Shown here: positions 34,970 to 42,924 of the stretch, one piece after another
Position numbering within the stretch: position 1 is the first letter of the stretch
Layout: the number at the start of each line of letters is the position of its first letter
From: Nocardia tenerifensis NBRC 101015
GTDB taxonomy: Bacteria; Actinomycetota; Actinomycetes; Mycobacteriales; Mycobacteriaceae
Reading direction: 5' to 3'
Assembly (NCBI RefSeq): GCF_000308715.1
Contig: NZ_BAGH01000036.1
Span: forward strand, 1 to 64,000
DNA length: 64,000 nt
The notes under the pieces: model-generated
Databases searched by the model: none
What the model was told of the DNA's origin: nothing
What the model saw: the letters and a program-made list of their open reading frames with translations, nothing else
Position numbers and translations under genes: made by a program

Positions 34970-34976
34970 GAGGGAA
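34961..34976 (-). repeat. 16-bp repeat, right copy
   Basis: ACCTCGTAAGAGGGAA, exact reverse complement of 34318-34333. It contains the stop codon (TAA) of the second SprT-like gene. Confidence 0.7.
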
Positions 34977-35278
34977 CAGTAGGTGCGGGCGGCCACTACT
35001 CCCGGACCCATCGAATCCGTTCCCGGCCAAGGAAACCGGGTGTTTGTGTCATACCCGGTCGCTACCGTGATAGGTGGTTGACGTTCACGCTGCTCTGGGG
35101 GTGAGGATGGTCGGGTCGGATCTGGAAAACCCTCGCTATGCGTTGGAGATGGATGCCCATCCACGATCCGCAGGCGGACGCGACCGAGCCGGATACGCCG
35201 AGACTAATCCTCCTGGCGGTGGGAATCATGGCCGGCGATAGCAGCATTTCCGGTCGGGGATCGCTCAGAGGTGCCGCG
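34977..35278. other. Intergenic spacer before the CoiA-like gene
   Basis: No gene of its own. The frame of the following CDS is open from 35138 and an alternative start ATG 35228 lies here. TTGACG at about 35088 could be a -35 element. Nothing else seen. Confidence 0.4.
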
Positions 35279-36247
35279 ATGATGACCGCGGCGCTGACAC
35301 CCGGTCGCGAGTATGTCGACATCACTCACGATGTCGTTTTCGAAGCGTGGCACGGCCGCGCCGGATTGACCTGTCTGGGCTGCAAAGATCGGCTCACCGT
35401 CGTCGCACTGCGAACCGGCACGCGGTTCCTTCGACATGCATCCACCGGCCGGACTCGGTCCAATGCGGGGGAGCACCACAGTGGCGAGGAAACCTATCTG
35501 CACAACCGCGCGAAGTACTGGGTGCGCAACCAACTGCGGTTGATGAGCGTGGCCGATGCCGAAGTCGAGCGTCCGGTCGCGAACCGGACACCGGACGTTT
35601 CCGGGCACTACCGTGGGCGGCTGTTCGCGGTCGAAGTCCAATGGTCACCGCTGGCAGAAGCCACTGCTCGCCAACGGACCGAAGAACTGACCACCGCCGG
35701 CGTCGACCACATCGTCTGGCTGACCCGGGACTGCGACTGGGTCTCACGACTGCCCGCGCTCGGGATCGCCGACTTCGACCCGGCCGGCGACGAGTACGAG
35801 GCGTTCACCGGCTTCTACACCGGCCACTCGCGAGGAATGCGCGAGACCCCGCAGGCGATCAGTTCCTTTCTGCGGCAATGGATCAACGACGAACTCGGCT
35901 GGGCGCACATCGACCTCAGCCGCCGAGGATGGGCCACCGTGACCGACTGGGAACACCGCACCCGACAGCAGTCCGCCACTATCACCGACCTCAAACGCGA
36001 TCTCCAAGACCGAGTCGCCGAGGTCGGACGGTTGAACGCCGCGCTCGATACCGAGACCACGGCAGCCGAGAAGGCCGCCAAGGACCTCATCGAGACGACG
36101 AGCGTGGTCGATCAGCTCGAGGACAAAAACCAGCGACTCACCGCCGAACTGCGCGAGGCAACCGGTGCGCTGCACACTGCGGCCGGCCTCGCCTGGGTTC
36201 TCGCAGTCGTCGCACTCATCCTGCTGGTGCTGCTGATCGTGCTCTGA
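35279..36247 (+). CDS. CoiA-like nuclease with coiled coil and C-terminal membrane helix
   Basis: 322 aa from ATG 35279 (AGAGGTG upstream); ATG 35228 is an alternative. N-terminal zinc-knuckle-like CLGCKDRL plus RFLRHAS, then a CoiA/PD-(D/E)XK-like core: HNRAKYWVRNQL, VERPVANRTPDVSG and RGRLFAVEVQWS (ExQ in the catalytic strand), as in competence protein CoiA nucleases. A long coiled coil follows (about 220-295), ending in a hydrophobic helix (LAWVLAVVALILLVLLIVL) at the C-terminus. A membrane-anchored nuclease is unusual; defence or DNA-uptake control are possible roles. Confidence 0.8.
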   Translation: MMTAALTPGREYVDITHDVVFEAWHGRAGLTCLGCKDRLTVVALRTGTRFLRHASTGRTRSNAGEHHSGEETYLHNRAKYWVRNQLRLMSVADAEVERPVANRTPDVSGHYRGRLFAVEVQWSPLAEATARQRTEELTTAGVDHIVWLTRDCDWVSRLPALGIADFDPAGDEYEAFTGFYTGHSRGMRETPQAISSFLRQWINDELGWAHIDLSRRGWATVTDWEHRTRQQSATITDLKRDLQDRVAEVGRLNAALDTETTAAEKAAKDLIETTSVVDQLEDKNQRLTAELREATGALHTAAGLAWVLAVVALILLVLLIVL

Positions 36248-36314
36248 GCAGCGAAATACCCCCATCCCCGTCGGGACACGCGGTCCCGTAACCATCCGTC
36301 GAGGAGGACACCCC

Positions 36315-36494
36315 ATGCAACGCAATCAATTCGGCAGCTTGTGCATCGAATGCAACCAAGGCGTCGCGGCCAACGCCGGGTTCATCTACGATCCGGGCGG
36401 CCGCAATCGCGTCGCGTGCGACCACTGCGTCTACATGGCCTACGGCCGACTCAAAGGCTTACTTCGCTCGGTGCCACCGTCAAACGGTTCCTGA
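36315..36494 (+). CDS. Small zinc-ribbon protein
   Basis: 59 aa. ATG 36315 has GAGGAGG six bases upstream. Two CxxC pairs, CIEC (residues 10-13) and CDHC (34-37), make a treble-clef or zinc-ribbon fold likely. Sixty-eight bases after the CoiA-like gene on the same strand and probably co-transcribed. Function unknown. Confidence 0.75.
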   Translation: MQRNQFGSLCIECNQGVAANAGFIYDPGGRNRVACDHCVYMAYGRLKGLLRSVPPSNGS

Positions 36495-36501
36495 GTGCCG
36501 C

Positions 36502-37032
36502 TTACTCGAGTACCCGCAGGTGCAGGACCTGAGCGGCATCGCGGAGTGCTTCCCGGCCTTCCCGGTCCGCGTTCTCTTGCCTGGCTGGGTTGTATGGCAG
36601 CCGGCCACCGTACTCGGCGCGTAACGCCGCGCAGAATTGAAGACGTTCGTCGTCAGGCTGTTCAGCGAGTTCTTCGTCGAGCCGCGCGCTCAGTTCTGCG
36701 GACTTCTCGTCGCTGATGCTGAATCCCAACGACTTAGCTAACCGGTATCCACCTGGGGTTGCGATACCGCTCCACTCCAAAACTACCGGTGGTTCCTGGG
36801 CGGCGAGATCGTCACGTGCTCGAAGAAGCAGGTTATTGGCGAGATTCTGTCGTCGCCGCGCCGGCGTGGTGTACAGGGCGCAGTCCTTCATCCGCAGCAG
36901 ATCATTCGGGCTGATCTGGATCACCACAAACACCGACAAGGCGTTGTCTTGATCGTCCACGGCGACCCACGCATGTTTCTGTAGCACCCATTCAGGCTGC
37001 AGGAGGCACCGCCGAATCTCCGGTTCGCTCAT
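36502..37032 (-). CDS. Hypothetical protein with GNAT-like features
   Basis: 176 aa from ATG 37032 (MSEPEIRRCLLQ). A central stretch VAVDDQDNALSVFVVIQISP ... YTTPARRRQNLANNLLLRAR ... ATPGGYRLAKSLGF looks like a GNAT acetyltransferase fold (the RRRQNLANNLL helix would be the cofactor loop), but the canonical Q/RxxGxG/A is not exact. Convergent with the zinc-ribbon gene, 7 bases apart. Moderate confidence as a gene, low for function. Confidence 0.62.
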   Translation of the reverse strand: MSEPEIRRCLLQPEWVLQKHAWVAVDDQDNALSVFVVIQISPNDLLRMKDCALYTTPARRRQNLANNLLLRARDDLAAQEPPVVLEWSGIATPGGYRLAKSLGFSISDEKSAELSARLDEELAEQPDDERLQFCAALRAEYGGRLPYNPARQENADREGREALRDAAQVLHLRVLE

Positions 37033-37185
37033 CGATCCAGTATCAGCGCGGTCCGACCGGTGACCGGAATACGACCGTAAGCTGCGCGTTTCGGGCCCCC
37101 TTGCTTGTCCCCAGGAACTCGCGCCTCGGCTGCGGATTGGGGCGGGACTCACTGAACCGTCCGCTGCGCAACACATGCAGCCGGG

Positions 37186-37381
37186 GACGGTCGACAGGGT
37201 GGGGCACCGTGACCGACTGGCAACAGCACACCCCCCCGCCCAGACCGAGGAGATCGCGGCGAAGAAGCGTCAACTCGCCGCGGCACCGACCGAGCGCGAC
37301 GAGCTACGCTCCAAATTAGAGACCACCCGCAAGACATTGCGCACCGCCACCGCCGAACTCACCCGCGCAACGACCGATCAC
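37186..37381 (+). pseudogene. Fragment of a CoiA-like gene (C-terminal part)
   Basis: GWGTVTDWQQHT (about 37189-37224) repeats GWATVTDWEHRT from the middle of the CoiA-like protein at 35279. After a frameshift it continues as a coiled-coil sequence (EEIAAKKRQLAAAPTERDEL). No start, no N-terminal domain. It runs directly into a transposase remnant. Confidence 0.6.
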
Positions 37382-37584
37382 GCACGCCGGGCCGCGCTGG
37401 TCGACTTCCTGAACCACTACAACCCCGATCGGCCCATGCCGGGATCGGCCACCAGGCGCCGGCCAGCCGAGTCCCGCTACGCGACTACCGCCTCACCGAC
37501 ACCGGCATCATCGACCCAGTGCTGCCAGTGTTCGGACCTGAACAGCTGGGGTTCGAGATCACTACCGTGGAACCAACGTCCTGA
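37382..37584 (+). pseudogene. IS481-family transposase remnant (3' end) 1
   Basis: ARRAALVDFLNHYNPDRP matches ARRAALVDFLNTYNHDRP of the remnant at 44896; after a frameshift near 37440 it continues PASRVPLRDYRLTDTG and FGPEQLGFEI to a TGA at 37582. This is the C-terminal end of the DDE domain of an IS481-type transposase. The 5' part is missing and no terminal repeats are evident. Confidence 0.75.
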
Positions 37585-37908
37585 GACACCACAGCTAGGA
37601 GGTGGGGGACATCAGGGGCGGACATGGGATTGTCACCATGTTGTAACGCCCTGCAAGTGCATTTGATCGAACGGGGCACTGTAAAGTTTCCGAGCAACCC
37701 GTTATTTGCAGTTCACGCTATGACGTGTGGTGTATACGACGAAGTGGCAGCCTCGGCTGGGTGCCATGTGTCGCAAAGCCTTGTGGCATCTTACATATGG
37801 CTACATCTCGGGAGCTATGCAAGGCTAACGACCGATACCGTATGAGCGTCCTGTAAGGGGCGAAGTGCTCGGGCCGGCAGTTCGCAGCTGACGACCCGAG
37901 CGCTCCAA
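37585..37908. other. Noncoding 324 bp
   Basis: Debris downstream of the transposase remnant. I see no gene, repeat or hairpin that I can support. Confidence 0.4.
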
Positions 37909-38133
37909 TCACTGCGGCGAGCCGGGCATCCTATCCGCTATCGCTCGCAGTGGCAGGGCAGACAGCCTGGTGATGGCTGCCAGGCTGTCTCTGCCTGTCA
38001 GGGAGCAGAACGCCGAGATGGCGTCGAGTCCCATGGCGAGAGCCTTGCAGCACCGTCGAGCTGTTTCCTGCCGGCTGGGGGGAGTGGGTTGTTCCTCGTC
38101 CCCAGCCGTGTCCGGTACGTCGGACGGATCCAA
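37909..38133 (-). CDS. Small hypothetical protein with strong ribosome site
   Basis: 74 aa from TTG 38133. AAGGAGGT lies four bases before the TTG, the best Shine-Dalgarno of the neighbourhood, which is the main reason for calling the gene. Acidic N-terminus (DPSDVPDTAGDEEQP), then an amphipathic helical region with two adjacent Cys (ARRCCKALAMGLDAISAF). Function unknown. Confidence 0.55.
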   Translation of the reverse strand: MDPSDVPDTAGDEEQPTPPSRQETARRCCKALAMGLDAISAFCSLTGRDSLAAITRLSALPLRAIADRMPGSPQ

Positions 38134-39491
38134 TGGACCTCCTTACTGCCCGGCCGCCGACGGTGTCGGTAGCCGTGGCCGCCGACGTGTTTCGGCGGCC
38201 GGCCCGGGTGCCCTCCCGCAGGGAAAGGGGGTTCGCAGCAAGGAAATTCGGATGGATCGGATTCGCGCACGCCGAACAAGGCGACAGTGTAGAGACGAGG
38301 TTCGACGTGCCCGCCGGTTAGCTCGCCCTGTCGAGCCGTTGATGAGACCCGCAGCGAATTCGCAACTTTCGTACCGGTAGTTCGCCTACCGCGCCGAGCC
38401 TGTTGTCGGTGGCGAACTGGATTCATCGCAACGCGATCCGAGCCCGCCGGCGACCACCCAGGGTGCCCAACGGCCAGCGACGCGAGCCGCCACGCCTAGG
38501 GATCGGCGGGTGGCTACTAGTCGATCGGATAGTCGGCGGACGCGCGGAACTCCCGCCGGCTCGTTCGGCGACGAGGGGGCGGTGGCGGCGCGCAGCGGCG
38601 CAACGCTCATGAGGGGGACTCCGGTGTTCGGTTTCGCGCTGGGACAATTGGTGGAGCGGTGCCGTCACCCGCGTCGCGGGCGCTGGCGGCGTCGGGAGGT
38701 GTAGGCCATCTGGTGAGGTCCTACCCTTGCTCCCCGTGGCCGGGGTGCTGGCCGGGGAAGCTCGACGGAACAAGCCTGGCATTAAACAGGGACAGAATGC
38801 TCGTGTTCGGTGTCCACGCGCAAGCCCTACTGGCCAGTATTTTAGTTCGCCCGTACAAGAATCTTGGCCAGCGTCAATAGCCGAGCCGAATTTTTGCTGA
38901 GGTAGACGGTGGCTACCGTTCAGTAAGATCCAGGTCTTTCGTTCACATTGTTCGTTATCTAATCGTTACATATCTTGCTTGGTTACTCGCGAGTATGAGC
39001 CTTCCACCGGGCAGGAAGTGAATCCACCACAGTTGGTGTCGAACTTCAATTTTGTGCATACACCGTTGTAGTATCGTTACAGTGCTCGAATACTCGGGAG
39101 TAGCTGTCCAGCGATTGAGGTGCAGTCTGCAGCGGCCGTACGGGGGCACTCGAATGCGCGTTCGGGTGGGGAGCGCTAGTTGGGATGTTGGGATGCCGTC
39201 CAGCTCGATGATCACCTCGAAGATCTATTTGGGTGGCTCCGAAACATCACGCAACCCGCAGAACCTCCGAGGCAACGCGCACCATCGGCCCGAGGGGTCT
39301 GTGCTGCTGCCCCCTCGGCAGCGGCCAGGGGCGGCTATGGTCCCGGCGGGACCATGTATCGGCGGGTTTGGCCGAGTCGGCTTGGTGGCCGTCGACGAAC
39401 TCCGGGAAGCGTCTCATCCTCGACGGGCGCGAGGCGGGTGATGTCGGCCGTCCGCTGATAGATGCCGGGTCTCATTCGCCGACCGCCTCGC
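38134..39491. other. 1.36-kb region without supportable genes
   Basis: Open frames exist but lack ribosome sites and have composition expected of shadows; a 74-codon minus-strand frame ending at 38386 is the least bad. Between 38780 and 39110 the DNA is noticeably AT-richer than its surroundings, with no gene. Probably decayed cargo. Confidence 0.4.
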
Positions 39492-39770
39492 TCAAGTGGA
39501 CCGTGTACTCGGGTGGACGCAACCCCTGGTGACCGGAGGCGTGTAGATGACATATCCGCACTGGATGCAGTGGTGCGTTCGGTGCCCACCGCCCGCCGCG
39601 GCAGGGCATGCCATCGATCCGATCAGAACGCGTCCTTTGCCGAGGTCGTGCCCTCGGGGGCAGGCGATCGGTGTCGGCTCTTCCCAGCCCGCGCGCGTCC
39701 GATACAGCCGGCCGGGCTCAACCACCTGTCCGGTGCTGAGCCGGTACACCGGAATGAAGTCATCGAACAC
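39492..39770 (-). CDS. Zinc-ribbon protein
   Basis: 92 aa from GTG 39770. After a 35-residue lead (LSTGQVVEPGRLYRTRAGW) comes IACPRGHDLGKGRVLIGSMAC, GHRTHHCIQCGYVIYTPP and a last Cys, a Cys/His pattern that I associate with small zinc-ribbon proteins of Nocardia and relatives. Ribosome site weak. Function unknown. Confidence 0.66.
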   Translation of the reverse strand: MFDDFIPVYRLSTGQVVEPGRLYRTRAGWEEPTPIACPRGHDLGKGRVLIGSMACPAAAGGGHRTHHCIQCGYVIYTPPVTRGCVHPSTRST

Positions 39771-39822
39771 GCTTTCGACCCTTGCACGGACTGGTGCGTC
39801 CGCTCGGGATAGTCTGCGGGGC

Positions 39823-39989
39823 GTGGTGAACGTAGGTGATCAGGTCCGGATAGGAACAAGCGGCGTCTCGCTGTTCACCGTCGTCGAGATCGAGGCCGAC
39901 CACGCGCGGTAGTCGAGTCGGTCCAGGACGCACCCGGTCGCTATCAGTGGACCGTGCGAGTGGCCGATCTCGTGCCAGCCGAGGGCTGA
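39823..39989 (+). pseudogene. Small gene broken by a frameshift
   Basis: GTG 39823 (or 39826) begins VNVGDQVRIGTSGVSLFTVVEIEADHAR and stops at TAG 39911. One base over, the frame continues without gap as AVVESVQDAPGRYQW and TVRVADLVPAEG to a TGA at 39987. Together they would make a 55-residue SH3/KOW-like protein. The total length (167 nt) is not a multiple of three. Either a true pseudogene, a sequencing error, or frameshifting. Confidence 0.55.
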
Positions 39990-40053
39990 TCTCACGAGAC
40001 CACGGGGCATACTGGCTGGTCCGATCTATTTTCCGGCGAAGGAGGCGTGGCTG

Positions 40054-40275
40054 ATGCTGTCGGAGGTCGACGCCGTCGGGGGCTGGAGTTTCCACGAGAA
40101 CGGGACGCTGACCAAACGCAAGTTCCGGCGGGAGCTGGCGGTGTGGCAGGACGGGACCTTCTACCACTTCCAGGTCGACAGCGCAGCGAGGGTGCTGAAG
40201 ATGGGGCGCCGCAGCACCTTATCCGCGGCCAAGCAAGCCGCGGAGAAGGCGGCGCGCCCCACCGAGCCTGCCTAG
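40054..40275 (+). CDS. Small hypothetical protein
   Basis: 73 aa. ATG 40054 has GGAGG eight bases upstream. Sequence is alpha/beta: GGWSFHENGTLTKRKFRREL, VWQDGTFYHFQVDSAARVLK, then a helix AAKQAAEKAARP. No family recognised. Overlaps the 3' end of the convergent nuclease gene by four bases. Confidence 0.68.
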   Translation: MLSEVDAVGGWSFHENGTLTKRKFRRELAVWQDGTFYHFQVDSAARVLKMGRRSTLSAAKQAAEKAARPTEPA

Positions 40276-41252
40276 CGTGGTTCGACCGGCACCTTCGGCG
40301 CGCCGAGCAGAGCCGAGACCGTAGCCCGTTCGGCGGCCAGATCGACCGGTGCGCCGGCGAGGGTGTCGAGCAGCTGCTGTAGCGGCCACCGGTGCAGGGC
40401 GCCGTAGCGGGCGGAGTAGAGGGCCACGGTGTGGATGGCGAAGGTGTCGGTGGTGTCGAACAGGACGTAGCCGATGACCTGGTAGATATCGGCCAGCGAC
40501 AGCGAGTCCGAGCGCTGGCCGGTTTTGCGGTTGAGGCTGCCCAGCCGGGTCTTGAGCTCGACCAGGACGCCGTCGACGATCAGGTCGGCATCGGCGCCGC
40601 AGTGCAGCGAGGCGGCGAAGGTCGGTCCCAGCGTCACCCGCTTTGGCGCGGCGGACAAGATTTCGGCCAGTTCGGTGACCGCGAGCGTGTAGAGCGATCG
40701 CAGCTGTGCGACGGCATCAGCAGAAGCGAGGCCGAGCAGTGTGTCGACGGTGAAGGTGCCGGTGCGGAGGGGATCGGCCAGCGGGGAGGTGGGCAAGACG
40801 AATGGGTTGCGATACAGCTCGGTGCACAACGCCAGCGCCCAGCTCGCGCGGGCGGCCGTCGTGAATGTGTGTTCGGACAGTGGGCGCGTGTGTGCGTGGC
40901 CCGCCAGTTCGGCCAGCTCGGTGACGGCATCGAGGTAGTTGGGGCGGTTGAAGATCGGTTCGGCGATGATGGCGGTTTGTGGGAGGTAGGCGGGGTCGAG
41001 GGTGAAGCGCAGCAGGTAGTCGAAGGCGGCGCCGACGGTGCCCGGACTGGCGCCGTTGCCCTCGACCAGCAGTGTGCCCGCCGAGGCCCGGTAGTCGGCT
41101 TGGACGGGTTTGAGATTCGGGAACCGATGGTCGAGGTAGCCGCGCAGCGGACAGTTCTTGTCGGCGATCGCGCCGGTCAGATTCGAGTATTGGTAGCTCA
41201 TGCGCATGACTGTGACATCAGGCACTGACATGTCGGTGGCTGATGCGACCAT
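40272..41252 (-). CDS. RecB/Cas4-type PD-(D/E)XK nuclease-like protein
   Basis: 326 aa from ATG 41252; ATG 41231 and ATG 41201 are alternatives. The C-terminal domain carries a complete RecB-family nuclease pattern: Asp223 (GADADLIVDG), Glu232-x-Lys234 (VELKT) and the QxxxY motif Gln258-Tyr262 (IYQVIGYVLF). The N-terminal 200 residues are helical with no known fold. Divergent from a GIY-YIG gene with 61 bp between starts. Such nucleases serve repair, recombination or defence. Confidence 0.78.
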   Translation of the reverse strand: MVASATDMSVPDVTVMRMSYQYSNLTGAIADKNCPLRGYLDHRFPNLKPVQADYRASAGTLLVEGNGASPGTVGAAFDYLLRFTLDPAYLPQTAIIAEPIFNRPNYLDAVTELAELAGHAHTRPLSEHTFTTAARASWALALCTELYRNPFVLPTSPLADPLRTGTFTVDTLLGLASADAVAQLRSLYTLAVTELAEILSAAPKRVTLGPTFAASLHCGADADLIVDGVLVELKTRLGSLNRKTGQRSDSLSLADIYQVIGYVLFDTTDTFAIHTVALYSARYGALHRWPLQQLLDTLAGAPVDLAAERATVSALLGAPKVPVEPR

Positions 41253-41313
41253 GAGGACCGTGTCACGTTCTCGATAAGGGCGGGAACGTCTTTCAGACAG
41301 CAGGGGATCAATC

Positions 41314-42006
41314 ATGGGGTACACCTACATATCTCGCTACGAGGCCGAGGATCTGTGGAAGATCGGCAAGGCGACGACGTTGAGTACGCGGCAGTCCTCG
41401 CTGCGCACCGGCGCCAAGGAGAAGCTGCGGCTCTACGACTACGTCGAGACCGAGCACGCGCTCGAGGGGGAGCGGTTCCTCAAACGCCGGTGGGTGGCGC
41501 GCAAGCACCGCTACCGCAAGGAGGTCTACCGGCTGACCGAAGCCGAAGTCCGCGCCGGTCTCGGCGAGCTCGAGCGGTGGCTCGTCGATGAGCTGCCGAC
41601 GCTGCTCGCCGAGACCGCCCAGGTCGCCGAACTCGACACCGTCGACAACACCGAAACCATGGTCGATCCCACCGACGAGATCACCGCCGCGCACCGCCGG
41701 CTGGTGCAGATCGAGGCCGAGCAGCGGGCCCTGGCCGACGAGGCCGAACCGCTACGGCGCGCGATCCTGCTCGCGATCGGCAAGGACCGCGGCATCACCG
41801 GTGTCGCCACCTACGACAAGGCTGATTCCAACCGCTGGTTCGACGCGGAGAAGTTCGAGGCCGAACACCCCGACATCGCACGCCAGTTCCTCAAGACCAG
41901 CGTCGATGGCATGGCGGTAAGAAAGCAGTATCCCGACCTGCACGAAGCGTTCATGCAGCCGCCCAAGAAACGCACGTTCATCCTGATCGAGGACCTCGGC
42001 GCCTGA
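41314..42006 (+). CDS. GIY-YIG superfamily (T5orf172/MUG113-like) nuclease
   Basis: 230 aa from ATG 41314. N-terminal nuclease pattern: YTYIS (residues 3-7) and LWKIGKA (14-20) stand for GIY and YIG, Arg near 27 (TRQSSLRTG), and Glu in LEGERFLKRRW. C-terminal half is a helical DNA-binding-like region with ITAAHRRLVQIEAEQRALA and YDKADSNRWFDAEKFEAEH. Divergent from the RecB-like nuclease gene; two nucleases of different fold sharing a promoter region suggests one module. Confidence 0.8.
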   Translation: MGYTYISRYEAEDLWKIGKATTLSTRQSSLRTGAKEKLRLYDYVETEHALEGERFLKRRWVARKHRYRKEVYRLTEAEVRAGLGELERWLVDELPTLLAETAQVAELDTVDNTETMVDPTDEITAAHRRLVQIEAEQRALADEAEPLRRAILLAIGKDRGITGVATYDKADSNRWFDAEKFEAEHPDIARQFLKTSVDGMAVRKQYPDLHEAFMQPPKKRTFILIEDLGA

Positions 42007-42133
42007 CCGCGCCACCCACCGGCCCGCGCTACCTTGAGGGTTTGCGGGCCGGTGCATGTAGGGGCGCATATGGGACTCGTCACCGTCGAGGCCGCTAGCT
42101 GCCTCCGCATGGAAGGCCTGCGGCGATCCCAGA

Positions 42134-42421
42134 GTGCACGCGGTGGTGCGCTCCGGGCAGACCGTGCACACGGTCAGTCTCGGGGAGTGGATCGGCGAGG
42201 AAATCGTCCCAGAGCTGCTGTGCCGCACCGGCGTGGCTGGCTGGTCACCGACCGTCCCGGAGCCCGCACGCGCCGAAGTCTCCTGCGCGCGCTGCCTGCG
42301 CCAGCTCGGCGGGGTGCGCACCCACCGAGCGGCTGCCCTTGTTCGGCGAGAGCTGACGGTCCTGCGCCCGCTCGCGGATGTCCACACCCAGATCGGCAAC
42401 TCAGCTGAGTTGGTGGCGTAG
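42134..42421 (+). CDS. Small hypothetical protein, possible zinc site
   Basis: 95 aa from GTG 42134, no clear ribosome site. LLCRTG and VSCARCLRQLGG give three Cys that could bind zinc. Codon use fits the host (G/C in third position). Moderate support only. Confidence 0.5.
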   Translation: MHAVVRSGQTVHTVSLGEWIGEEIVPELLCRTGVAGWSPTVPEPARAEVSCARCLRQLGGVRTHRAAALVRRELTVLRPLADVHTQIGNSAELVA

Positions 42422-42924
42422 CCGTCGGCGAGCGCGGCGGCGCACACTCGGGTGCCCGCAGGTCAGGGCCAGCGCGATGCGTATCCGTGCCGACGCCCAT
42501 CGCGTCGCCGGAGTGCTCAGGTATGCGCCGACCTGGGTCGGCTGCTCGTCGTCCATACCTATCCGACGGGGACACCGAGGTCTGCGGTTCCCCGCGGCGA
42601 GCCGATTGTCCGGCTGATGTCCCCACACTGTGAGGCACAGCCACGGGAAGATTCCGGTTTCGCGCACGAGAATGAGAGTCCGTGCACGGTGCGGTCAGTC
42701 GAGGCACCACCGCCGCCGATTGGGTCGAGCGCGTCACCGTCGAGGGCGCATGTCGGGGTGGCCATGCCCGGGACTGTACGAGAAAGGTTCGACAGGACTT
42801 GTTGCACACCAACCGTTTTCGACACGTTTGTTGAACACCGCTCGGGCGTGGCCCACGTGGCGATTCGCTCCGGCCGGGGCCGGTGTCCAAGAAACGAACG
42901 ATTTCCAACATCCCATCTGGGTGG
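42422..42924. other. 503 bp without supportable gene
   Basis: Short frames on both strands lack ribosome sites. A minus-strand frame containing PTCALDGDALDPIGGGG (about 42700-42765) is protein-like but has no clear boundaries; it may be a gene fragment. Confidence 0.35.

Noticed and set aside
38386..38610. 74-codon minus-strand frame
   Set aside because: No ribosome site and Arg/Pro/Ser-rich composition; not supportable as a gene.
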